A DNA stretch of 64,000 nt from Bacteroidales bacterium UBA2287 (GTDB lineage Bacteria; Bacteroidota; Bacteroidia; Bacteroidales; Tenuifilaceae): assembly GCA_002345675.1 (NCBI GenBank), contig DDWL01000038.1, positions 66,920 to 130,919 on the forward strand. Direction: 5' to 3'. Below the pieces are notes generated by a model, which saw only the letters and a list, made by a program, of their open reading frames with translations, did no database searches and was not told the DNA's origin. The position numbers were made by a program, and so were the translations under genes. Every line of letters starts with the position of its first letter. The stretch's first letter is position 1. Shown here piece after piece: positions 57,159 through 64,000 of the stretch.

Positions 57159-57818
57159 ATGATACACGCCTGCATATTCGATCTCGATGGGGTAGTGGTT
57201 GACACTGCAAAATACCATTACTTAGCTTGGAAGCGACTGGCTGCCGAGTTGGGTTTCGAGTTTCACGAGCACCACAACGAAAGGTTAAAGGGTGTTAGTC
57301 GCATGACTTCGTTGGAAATTCTTCTCGAAGTGGGAGGGTTAACCAATCGCTTTTCGGCCGAAAAGAAAGAGGAAATGGCCACCAAAAAGAATGAGTGGTA
57401 CCTCGAGTTTATTCGTAAAATGACTCCCGATGAGGTTTTGCCCGGAGCAAAGGAACTAATTGAAGACCTTCGACTTAATGGGATAAAAATTGCGTTGGGT
57501 TCTGCAAGTAAAAATGCCCCACTAATTCTTCAACGTATAAATATGCTTAACCATTTCGACAAAATTGTCGATGGAAACAGTGTTTCGAAGGCCAAACCCG
57601 ATCCCGAGATTTTTCTTTTAGGTGCAAAGCAGCTGGGGGTCAGTCCTGCCAATTGCATTGTTTTCGAAGATGCCGAAGCAGGCATTGAGGCTGCAATAAA
57701 CGCTGGTATGCGTTGCGTGGGAATTGGTAGTTGCGATTTATTAGGAAAAGCCAATGTGGTGGTTCCAAATTTAGAGGGTTTTACCTATGTATATGTGGTA
57801 AACACACTTGGAAACTAA
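57159..57818 (+). CDS. pgmB: Beta-phosphoglucomutase
   Basis: HAD-family mutase converting beta-glucose-1-phosphate to glucose-6-phosphate. The 219 residues begin IHACIFDLDGVVVDTAKYHY with nucleophile D8 and D10, then GVSRMTSLEILLE in the cap, ALGSASKNAP (motif 2), SKAKPDPEIFL with the motif 3 lysine, and VFEDAEAGIEAA. It precedes the GH65 gene, whose product it uses. Its leader is a repeat array. Confidence 0.95.
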   Translation: MIHACIFDLDGVVVDTAKYHYLAWKRLAAELGFEFHEHHNERLKGVSRMTSLEILLEVGGLTNRFSAEKKEEMATKKNEWYLEFIRKMTPDEVLPGAKELIEDLRLNGIKIALGSASKNAPLILQRINMLNHFDKIVDGNSVSKAKPDPEIFLLGAKQLGVSPANCIVFEDAEAGIEAAINAGMRCVGIGSCDLLGKANVVVPNLEGFTYVYVVNTLGN

Positions 57819-57840
57819 TTCGATACTTAGGAGTTCATTG

Positions 57841-57960
57841 TTTCTCGCAGATTACGCAGATTACGCAGATAAATGAAGAGAACGCTTAGTTGTGTATCCA
57901 TTGGCTCAGTGATATTCAAATATTTCAAACTAAATTCTGCGAAAATCAGCGTGAAATTTT
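57841..57960. repeat. CGCAGATTA inverted-repeat element
   Basis: CGCAGATTA/CGCAGATAA words at 57846-57872 are answered by TTCTGCGAAAATCAGCGTGAAA at 57935-57956, imperfectly complementary to the left arm. Lies between pgmB and the GH65 gene. Confidence 0.65.
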
Positions 57961-58015
57961 AAATTACAATGTTTTCGACAACTTATGGAAATAATTAAAA
58001 CAAATATAATTAACA

Positions 58016-60325
58016 ATGAATAAGTACCTTAAACACGACGAGTGGTGCATTATTGAGGAGGGGTTTGAGCCCGAGAATACTCGTGCATCGGAAAGTTTAT
58101 TTAGCATTGGCAACGGCGCCACTGGTCAACGAGCCAACTTTGAGGAAACCTACAGCGGAAAAACCCTACAGGGTTCGTATGTTGCCGGCATTTACTACCC
58201 CGACAAAACCCGTGTTGGCTGGTGGAAAAATGGCTACCCCGAGTACTTTGCAAAGGTTATAAACTCTACCAACTGGATTGGCATTGATGTGGAGATAAAC
58301 GGAGAACCACTCGATATAGCCAAGTGTAAAGTTGGCGAATTCCGCAGGGTACTTAACATGAAGGAGGGTTACCTTGAGCGCACTTTTTCATGCGAAATGC
58401 CTTCGGGCATTAAGGTTGCCGTTTCGGCAAAAAGGTTTTTAAGCATTGTCAACCCCGAACTGGGAGCAATTAAGTACAGCTTGAAGCTGCTTTCCTCAAA
58501 TGCAAGTATTACATTTCAACCTTACCTCGATGCCGATGTGCATAATGAGGACTCGAACTACGGCGAGAAATTTTGGGATGAGGTAGAACGAAAGGCCTCG
58601 AAAAATGAAGCATACATAGTTACCAAAACCAAAAAGCTCGACTTTCATGTTGGCCATGGAATGTCGTTTTCGCTTTTCTTAAATGGAAGTAGGCTCAATT
58701 CCGATGCTACAATAATTGACCGAGAGAAATACGTTGGAGCAAAGGTGAAGCAAGATTTAGTGGTAGGCGACGAGTTTACCATTGTTAAATTCGCAGCCAT
58801 TATTTCGAGTCTAAATCACGAAAAGGGCACATTCCCAAAGGCAATTAATAACTTTTTAAGAATAGCCGAGGCTAAAGGCTTCGATACAATGCTTGCCGAG
58901 CAAGCAAGTACTTGGGCCGAAATTTGGGCGCATAGCGACATTACAATTAATGGCGATGTTGCGGCACAACAGGCAATTCGATTCAATATTTTTCAGCTTA
59001 GTCAAACCTATACAGGTAAAGATGAGCGCCTGAATATTGGTCCTAAAGGGTTTACAGGCGAAAAGTATGGCGGATCGACCTATTGGGACACCGAGGCCTA
59101 CTGCTTACCTTTTTATATGGTAACTCACGGACAAAAAGTTGCCCGTCAGCTATTACTATATAGGTATAAGCAGCTTGGCAAAGCAATTGAGAATGCCGAA
59201 AAACTTGGTTTTACCAATGGGGCTGCACTTTTTCCAATGGTTACTATGAATGGCGAAGAGTGCCATAACGAGTGGGAAATTACCTTCGAGGAAATTCACC
59301 GTAATGGGGCAATTGCTTTTGCAGTTTACAACTACGTTCGATATACAGGAGATAAGAGTTATATTGCCAATTTTGGGCTTGAACTTCTTATTGGCATTGC
59401 TCGTTTTTGGGAACAACGCATAACCTTCTCGCACGATAAAGGAAAGTACGTTATGCTTGGCGTTACGGGGCCTAACGAGTACGAAAACAATGTAAATAAT
59501 AACTGGTACACTAATTTAATTGCCTGCTGGTGCATGGAGTATGCTGCCGAGGCTGCCGAATATGTTAAAAATTCAGAGCCCGAAAAGTTCAACGCATTAG
59601 TCGACAAAATTCACTTTAACGAAAGTGCAGAACTAACTAAGTGGAACGAAATACGGAATAATATGTATTTCCCTGCCGACGAGAAACTGGGCGTTTTCCT
59701 TCAGCAGGAAGGATATATGGACAAGGAGCAAATTCTTGTAAAGGATCTCGAAGCTAAGCACCGCCCAATAAATCAGAAGTGGAGCTGGGACCGCATTCTT
59801 CGTTCGTGCTTTATTAAGCAAGCCGATGTGCTTCAGGGGCTATACTTTTTAGAGGATAGGTTCGACAAGGAAACCATTCGTCGGAATTTTGAGTTTTACG
59901 AGGCTCGAACCGTTCACGAATCGTCGCTTTCGCCTTGCGTACACTCTGTTCAGGCTGCTCTAATTGGTAATATTAGTAAGGCTTACGAAATGTATGTTCG
60001 CACTGCTCGTTTGGATTTGGACGACTATAATCACGAAGTGAAAGAGGGACTGCATATTACAAGTATGGCTGGTACATGGATTTCGATTGTAGAAGGTTTT
60101 GGAGGAATGCGAGTTCGAAATGAAATGCTTACGTTTAACCCATTAATTCCCGAGCAATGGCAGTCGTTCAGCTTTAAGGTTTGGTTTAGAGAAAACTTGC
60201 TAAGGGTTAACGTTTTAAAGGGAGAAGTTACAATTACTAATGAGGAAGGCCCTGCCATTAGCGTTATGGTTTTCGATAAGCTGCAAAAAATTGGAAAGGA
60301 AGAAGTTTTGAAGGTGAGTAAGTAG
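58016..60325 (+). CDS. GH65 family glycoside phosphorylase (maltose phosphorylase-type)
   Basis: Cytoplasmic phosphorylase (no signal peptide), 769 residues, that splits an alpha-glucosyl disaccharide with phosphate to beta-glucose-1-phosphate and glucose. N-terminal beta-sandwich (1-290), then the (alpha/alpha)6 barrel with GEKYGGSTYWDTEAYCLPFYM near 350, MNGEECHNEWEITFEEIH near 408, and the catalytic acid E488 in GVTGPNEYENNV (GPNEY instead of the commoner GPDEY). A C-terminal beta domain follows. Maltose is likely from context; kojibiose, nigerose or trehalose activity cannot be excluded. Confidence 0.93.
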   Translation: MNKYLKHDEWCIIEEGFEPENTRASESLFSIGNGATGQRANFEETYSGKTLQGSYVAGIYYPDKTRVGWWKNGYPEYFAKVINSTNWIGIDVEINGEPLDIAKCKVGEFRRVLNMKEGYLERTFSCEMPSGIKVAVSAKRFLSIVNPELGAIKYSLKLLSSNASITFQPYLDADVHNEDSNYGEKFWDEVERKASKNEAYIVTKTKKLDFHVGHGMSFSLFLNGSRLNSDATIIDREKYVGAKVKQDLVVGDEFTIVKFAAIISSLNHEKGTFPKAINNFLRIAEAKGFDTMLAEQASTWAEIWAHSDITINGDVAAQQAIRFNIFQLSQTYTGKDERLNIGPKGFTGEKYGGSTYWDTEAYCLPFYMVTHGQKVARQLLLYRYKQLGKAIENAEKLGFTNGAALFPMVTMNGEECHNEWEITFEEIHRNGAIAFAVYNYVRYTGDKSYIANFGLELLIGIARFWEQRITFSHDKGKYVMLGVTGPNEYENNVNNNWYTNLIACWCMEYAAEAAEYVKNSEPEKFNALVDKIHFNESAELTKWNEIRNNMYFPADEKLGVFLQQEGYMDKEQILVKDLEAKHRPINQKWSWDRILRSCFIKQADVLQGLYFLEDRFDKETIRRNFEFYEARTVHESSLSPCVHSVQAALIGNISKAYEMYVRTARLDLDDYNHEVKEGLHITSMAGTWISIVEGFGGMRVRNEMLTFNPLIPEQWQSFSFKVWFRENLLRVNVLKGEVTITNEEGPAISVMVFDKLQKIGKEEVLKVSK

Positions 60326-60334
60326 TTATTAAAT

Positions 60335-60707
60335 ACCTTTAACCGCAAAGGTAGGTTAGGTATACGCATTTAAAATACACGTCCCGTTAGGGACGTAATA
60401 TCGGTAGATGATGATAAATAAACCAATTTCACTGTGCCGTTAGGTACAGAATGTTCCGTACCTTACGGCACGGTGTTTATATTCTGTATTTAAGTTTTAC
60501 CGATATAATGTCCCTAACGGGACATAAAAACAAATACGAAAATTCTCATTGGTTTACAGATAGAATTTTTCAAGCAATTTTTAAATGTGTTTGCCCTGAC
60601 GCCAAAGTTCGACAGTTATCGAACGCAAAGAAATAATATTTACTTTGCGTTCTTATAAAATGTAATAATTTGAATAGTTAGACTTTGCGTACTTTGCGGT
60701 TAAAGGT
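60335..60707. repeat. Inverted-repeat element with perfect 16-base ends
   Basis: ACCTTTAACCGCAAAG at 60335-60350 and CTTTGCGGTTAAAGGT at 60692-60707 are exact complements, 373 bases overall. Extra CTTTGCG words lie at 60643 and 60683. The centre is occupied by a REPIN-like cluster. No gene inside; a 61-codon frame at 60451-60636 is an artefact. Confidence 0.8.
60379..60524. repeat. REPIN-like symmetrical palindrome cluster (GTCCCGTTAGGGAC)
   Basis: ACGTCCC-GTTA-GGGACGT at 60379-60396 and its mirror TGTCCC-TAAC-GGGACA at 60509-60524 form the ends. Inside them TATCGGTA (60399-60406) pairs with TACCGATA (60498-60505), and GTGCCGTTAGGTAC (60433-60446) pairs 13 of 14 with GTACCTTACGGCAC (60457-60470). 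Confidence 0.85.
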
Positions 60708-60808
60708 TTTGTGTCTTTATTAATATTCTTGTCAAATGTTTTTCCTCAATACTTACTTCAATTTCCAAACTATTCACCATTTTTGAATAAAACTAAATCA
60801 CTATAACT

Positions 60809-61873
60809 ATGAAACGTTTTCCAATCGGGGTACTTTCCGGCAAACAAGTACAAAATGTTTTTGCTACTGCAAAGGCCGAAGGCTGGGCAATTCCTGCCGT
60901 TAACGTAACTGGCACCGACTCAATTAATGCAGTTCTCGAAACCGCACGCGAAGTTGGCTCGCCCGTTATTGTTCAATTTTCGAATGGTGGAGCGTCGTTT
61001 TATGCTGGCAAAGGCCTTTCGAACGACGGTCAGAATTCGGCTATTCTTGGTGCCATTTCGGGGGCAAAGCATGTTCACCTTTTGGCCGAGGCCTATGGCG
61101 TTTCGGTAATTATGCACACCGACCATGCAGCAAAAAAGTTACTCCCTTGGATTGACGGATTGCTCGATGCAGGCGAAAAGTTCTTTAAGGAAACAGGCAA
61201 ACCACTTTTCAGTTCGCATATGCTCGACCTTTCGGAGGAAAGTTTAGAGGAGAATATCGAAATTTCGTCGAAATACCTTGCCCGCATGTCGAAAATTAGC
61301 ATGACCCTCGAAATTGAACTTGGCGTAACTGGCGGCGAAGAGGATGGTGTAGACAATTCGGGAGTTGACAGTTCGAAACTTTACACTCAGCCCGAGGAGG
61401 TTGCTTACGCTTACGAAAAGCTAATTAAAATTAGTCCAAATTTCACTGTTGCAGCTTCGTTTGGTAACGTTCATGGTGTTTACAAGCCTGGTAATGTGGT
61501 TCTTAATCCAAGTATTCTTAAAAATTCGCAGGAACTTATTCAAAAGAAATTTAACACCTCAGCTAAACCTGTCGACTTTGTCTTTCACGGTGGTAGCGGC
61601 TCCGAGAAAGAAAAAATTGAGGAAGCCATTGGCTATGGTGTTATTAAAATGAACATCGACACCGATTTACAGTGGGCTTTTTGGGATGGAATTCGCAAGT
61701 TCTATATCGATAAGCAGGGATACTTGCAAAGCCAAATTGGCAACCCCGAAGGCGACGACAAACCCAATAAAAAGTTCTACGACCCACGTGTATGGCTTCG
61801 AAAAGGCGAAGAGAGCATTATTAAAAGGCTAAAAGAGTCGTTTGAGGATTTGAATTGCATTGGAAAAGGATGA
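60809..61873 (+). CDS. fbaA: Fructose-bisphosphate aldolase, class II
   Basis: Zinc-dependent glycolytic aldolase, 354 residues, class IIA by length and sequence. MHTDHAAKKLLPW carries the catalytic aspartate and zinc histidine, ELGVTGGEEDGVDNS is the typical loop, VHGVYKPGNVVLNP and FHGGSGSEKEKIEEAIGYGVIKMNIDTD hold other zinc and phosphate ligands. Cytoplasmic. It lies inside the maltodextrin locus, between GH65 and the SusA-like gene, which would feed glycolysis with hexose phosphate. Confidence 0.96.
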   Translation: MKRFPIGVLSGKQVQNVFATAKAEGWAIPAVNVTGTDSINAVLETAREVGSPVIVQFSNGGASFYAGKGLSNDGQNSAILGAISGAKHVHLLAEAYGVSVIMHTDHAAKKLLPWIDGLLDAGEKFFKETGKPLFSSHMLDLSEESLEENIEISSKYLARMSKISMTLEIELGVTGGEEDGVDNSGVDSSKLYTQPEEVAYAYEKLIKISPNFTVAASFGNVHGVYKPGNVVLNPSILKNSQELIQKKFNTSAKPVDFVFHGGSGSEKEKIEEAIGYGVIKMNIDTDLQWAFWDGIRKFYIDKQGYLQSQIGNPEGDDKPNKKFYDPRVWLRKGEESIIKRLKESFEDLNCIGKG

Positions 61874-61884
61874 TAGAACGCGGA

Positions 61885-61998
61885 TTATTTAACCACAATA
61901 GACACAATAGGACACATTAGAATTTTATTGAGTCTTCGAGTCGTTGCGTTTCATTTTACTCAGTGTAACTCTGTTTCTCTGTGTCTCCGTGTTGTTTT
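61885..61998. repeat. Intergenic ACACAATAG / CTCTGTGTCT repeat tract
   Basis: TTAACCACAATAGACACAATAGGACACA on the left (61890-61917) is loosely complementary to the CTCTGTTTCTCTGTGTCTCCGTGTTGTTTTTTAAC stretch on the right (61966-62002). Same layout as the CACAAAG elements but more decayed. A GTG-start extension of the next frame into it is rejected. Confidence 0.6.
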
Positions 61999-62019
61999 TT
62001 AACATTTAACAAACTTTTA

Positions 62020-63864
62020 ATGAAAACAAAAACTGCTTTATTCTTACTATTTGTTTTTCTAATGAAAATATCAACTTCACAAACCCTGAGCCGCGTTGAA
62101 CCGCCAAACTGGTGGGTTGGAATGGAAAATAGGGAATTACAGCTATTGGTTTATGGCACCAATATTTCGAAAACGGAAGTTGAAATAAGTTTTCCTGGTG
62201 TAAAATTGACTGCAGTTGACAAGGTTGAAAACCCTAACTATTTATTTTTGAATTTACTTATCGATAAGGACGCAGCGCCAGGAAAATTCGATATTCTATT
62301 TAAAACAAAGGGGAGAGAAACTATTAAGTATTCCTATTCCCTTTTGGCCAGAAGAGAGGGTTCGGCTCAGCGAAAGGGTTTCGATGCTTCGGATGTTATG
62401 TACTTGCTTTTTCCCGACCGTTTTGCCAATGGCAATCAAAGCAATGATGTAATTGAAGGAATGCCCGACAAACTCGACAGAAAAGACCTTTATGCTCGGC
62501 ATGGTGGCGATATTCAGGGAATTATTAACCATCTCGACTATATTAAGGAACTTGGTTTTACGGCGATTTGGGTAAATCCGCTACTCGAAAGTAATCAGCC
62601 TTCGCAGTCGTACCATGGCTATGCCATTACCGATTTATATCGAATCGACCCACGGCATGGCAGTAACGAACTTTATAAAAGCTTTGTTTCCGAATCGCAT
62701 TCAAAAGGTATTAAGATTGTTAAGGATATGATTTTTAATCATGTAGGCGATAAGCACTGGTGGATTAGCGATTTACCATCGCACGATTGGCTAAACCAAT
62801 GGCCTGAGTTTACCCGAACCAACTACCGAATTCCTGCAACCTTCGACCCTCATGCTTCGCAAGCCGATAAAAAGCTTATGGAAGATGGCTGGTTCGACAC
62901 CCACATGCCCGACCTAAACCAGCGAAACCCATACCTTGCCAAGTACTTAATTCAGAATAGCATTTGGTGGGTTGAATATGCCAATTTGGATGGAATTCGC
63001 ATGGACACCCACCCATACCCCGAAAAGAACTTTATGGCAAATTGGGTAAATGCGGTAATGACAGAATACCCAAACTTTAACGTTGTGGCCGAAACATGGA
63101 TTAACTATCCTGCATGGACTGCCTACTGGCAAAAGGGTGCCAACAATCGCGATGGTTTCGATTCGGGTGTTCCAACGGTTATGGACTTCCCGCTTTGCTA
63201 CGCAATGAATAAGGCTTTCGACGAAAAGGATGGCTGGGATACAGGTCTGCTGCGTTTATACGAAATTCTTGCCCACGACTTTTTATATGCCGACCCTTTG
63301 AGTGTGCTCATTTTCCCCGACAATCACGACATGTCGCGGTTTATGAAGAGTAAGGATATGGCAATTGGTCGCTTTAAGCTGGGAATGACATTTTTGCTTA
63401 CAACCCGTGGAATTCCACAGATTTACTATGGAACCGAAATTCTGATGGATGGCGACGATGCAAATGGGCATGGTGTATTGCGTAGGGATTTTCCTGGGGG
63501 ATGGCCTAGCGATAAGCGCTCGGCTTTTACTGCCGAAGGCAGAACAAAAAAGGAAAACGAAGCGTGGAGCTACCTAAGTAATTTGCTCAATTGGCGTAAA
63601 AGTGCAACTGCCATTCATAATGGAAAACTTATACACTTTATTCCCAACGATGAGGTTTACGTGTACTTTCGCCAAAACGACGAGCAAACGGTTATGGTAA
63701 TTTTACATAATGGCTTTCAACCAAAGGTTTTAAAAACCGAAAGGTTTAACGAAGTACTTTCGAAGTTTAAAGGTGGAATTGACATTTTAACTGGCAAAAA
63801 GTTAGAAAATTTCGACAAAATTCAGCTTTCGCCACGTTCAGCAATGGTAATAGAGTTAAATTAA
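62020..63864 (+). CDS. Exported GH13 neopullulanase/cyclomaltodextrinase (SusA-like)
   Basis: Periplasmic alpha-glucan hydrolase of 614 residues. Signal peptide (MKTKTALFLLFVFLMKISTSQ), an N-terminal cyclomaltodextrinase-type beta domain (residues 25-115), then the GH13 barrel with VMYLLFPDRFANG, nucleophile D329 in LDGIRMDTHPY, acid/base E358 in VVAETWI and D437 in FPDNHDMSRF. The C-terminal domain ends PRSAMVIELN. It degrades the oligosaccharides imported by SusCD before MFS uptake, by analogy with SusA of Bacteroides thetaiotaomicron. ATG 62020 chosen since it starts the signal peptide. Confidence 0.94.
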   Translation: MKTKTALFLLFVFLMKISTSQTLSRVEPPNWWVGMENRELQLLVYGTNISKTEVEISFPGVKLTAVDKVENPNYLFLNLLIDKDAAPGKFDILFKTKGRETIKYSYSLLARREGSAQRKGFDASDVMYLLFPDRFANGNQSNDVIEGMPDKLDRKDLYARHGGDIQGIINHLDYIKELGFTAIWVNPLLESNQPSQSYHGYAITDLYRIDPRHGSNELYKSFVSESHSKGIKIVKDMIFNHVGDKHWWISDLPSHDWLNQWPEFTRTNYRIPATFDPHASQADKKLMEDGWFDTHMPDLNQRNPYLAKYLIQNSIWWVEYANLDGIRMDTHPYPEKNFMANWVNAVMTEYPNFNVVAETWINYPAWTAYWQKGANNRDGFDSGVPTVMDFPLCYAMNKAFDEKDGWDTGLLRLYEILAHDFLYADPLSVLIFPDNHDMSRFMKSKDMAIGRFKLGMTFLLTTRGIPQIYYGTEILMDGDDANGHGVLRRDFPGGWPSDKRSAFTAEGRTKKENEAWSYLSNLLNWRKSATAIHNGKLIHFIPNDEVYVYFRQNDEQTVMVILHNGFQPKVLKTERFNEVLSKFKGGIDILTGKKLENFDKIQLSPRSAMVIELN

Positions 63865-64000
63865 TAGAACACTGATTACACAGATTAAACAGAGAACCAC
63901 AGATTTTTTTATTTAATATGGATTATTTGTGATAATCTGTAATATCTGTGTTCCAATTTGTCAAATCTGTGTTCGATAAACTTAATTAATAGAACACTGA
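63859..64000. repeat. Direct repeat of AATTAATAGAACACTGA bracketing an ACAGATT element
   Basis: The 17-mer at 63859-63875 recurs exactly at 63984-64000, 125 bases later. Between them, ACACAGATTAAACAGAGAACCACAGATT words on the left face AATCTGTAATATCTGTGTTCC and AATCTGTGTTCG on the right. The window ends inside the second copy, so its right boundary is unknown. Confidence 0.75.

Noticed and set aside
60451..60636. 61-codon frame between GH65 and aldolase genes
   Set aside because: It starts inside the REPIN-like cluster and has no homology that I recognise.

Overview
The window is a contiguous chromosomal stretch from a member of the Bacteroidota, most likely order Bacteroidales. The evidence is a SusC/SusD/SusE starch locus, a secreted amylase with a type IX secretion C-terminal domain, the rpmB-rpmG-DUF4295-ftsY-rimO block, the short Bacteroidales-type SerA, several good -7 boxes of the Bacteroidota form TAnnTTTG, and mostly absent Shine-Dalgarno sequences. 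Genus and species cannot be read from the sequence. I see no phage, plasmid, CRISPR array, rRNA or transposase gene.

Layout. 1-2157: truncated M16 peptidase (minus). 2973-9394: nth, gcvT, comB, serC, serA and a DUF1015 gene (plus), a DNA-repair, one-carbon and serine block. 9588-14403: CDF cation exporter, YggS, a dihydroorotate-dehydrogenase-like protein, a HEAT-like protein (minus), a lipoprotein and an exported protein. 14475-19743: uvrA (minus), an ECF-like sigma factor, a small unknown, then an SPFH / ribbon-helix-helix / zinc-ribbon operon with a clear palindromic operator. 19899-27525: a complete YbhFSR-type efflux operon (TetR, TolC, HlyD, two ATPases, two permeases) with a DUF559 endonuclease gene embedded in it. 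27550-34115: rsmE, a phosphodiesterase, DUF4301, a PAS protein, a PLP sulfur-amino-acid enzyme directly abutting a fused DmsB-DmsC protein, and a small membrane protein. 34167-34625: a gene-free stretch with its own terminator, a candidate small RNA locus. 34626-44451: pyrophosphatase, hydantoinase-type amidohydrolase, a second amidohydrolase, a deoxyhypusine-synthase-like protein, tRNA-Thr(CGU), cinA, rpmB, rpmG, DUF4295, ftsY, rimO.

44785-63864 is a maltodextrin utilisation locus. A minus-strand cassette susC-susD-susE-amylase faces a LacI regulator, which is followed on the plus strand by an MFS sugar transporter, beta-phosphoglucomutase, a GH65 phosphorylase, class II fructose-bisphosphate aldolase and an exported GH13 neopullulanase-like enzyme. 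Inferred flow: secreted amylase cuts starch at the surface, SusCD(E) import oligosaccharides, the SusA-like enzyme trims them in the periplasm, the MFS protein imports maltose, and GH65 plus beta-PGM yield glucose and glucose-6-phosphate with one ATP saved.

The most unusual content is intergenic. There are three layers of small repeats. (a) Degenerate 7-10-nt word arrays occur at 2.7-2.9 kb, 28.8, 30.6 and 57.1 kb. (b) MITE-like inverted-repeat elements built from CACAAAG/CGCAAAG words occur at 26.2, 37.1, 39.9 and 60.3-60.7 kb, with looser relatives at 57.8, 61.9 and 63.9 kb. (c) Short REP/REPIN-like palindromes occur singly or in symmetrical clusters, and several are inserted inside class (b) elements. 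The best candidate for an undescribed system is the DUF559 endonuclease gene at 22778-23233, bracketed by two GC-rich palindromes; one supplies the stop codon of the HlyD gene and the other lies in frame inside the ABC ATPase gene.
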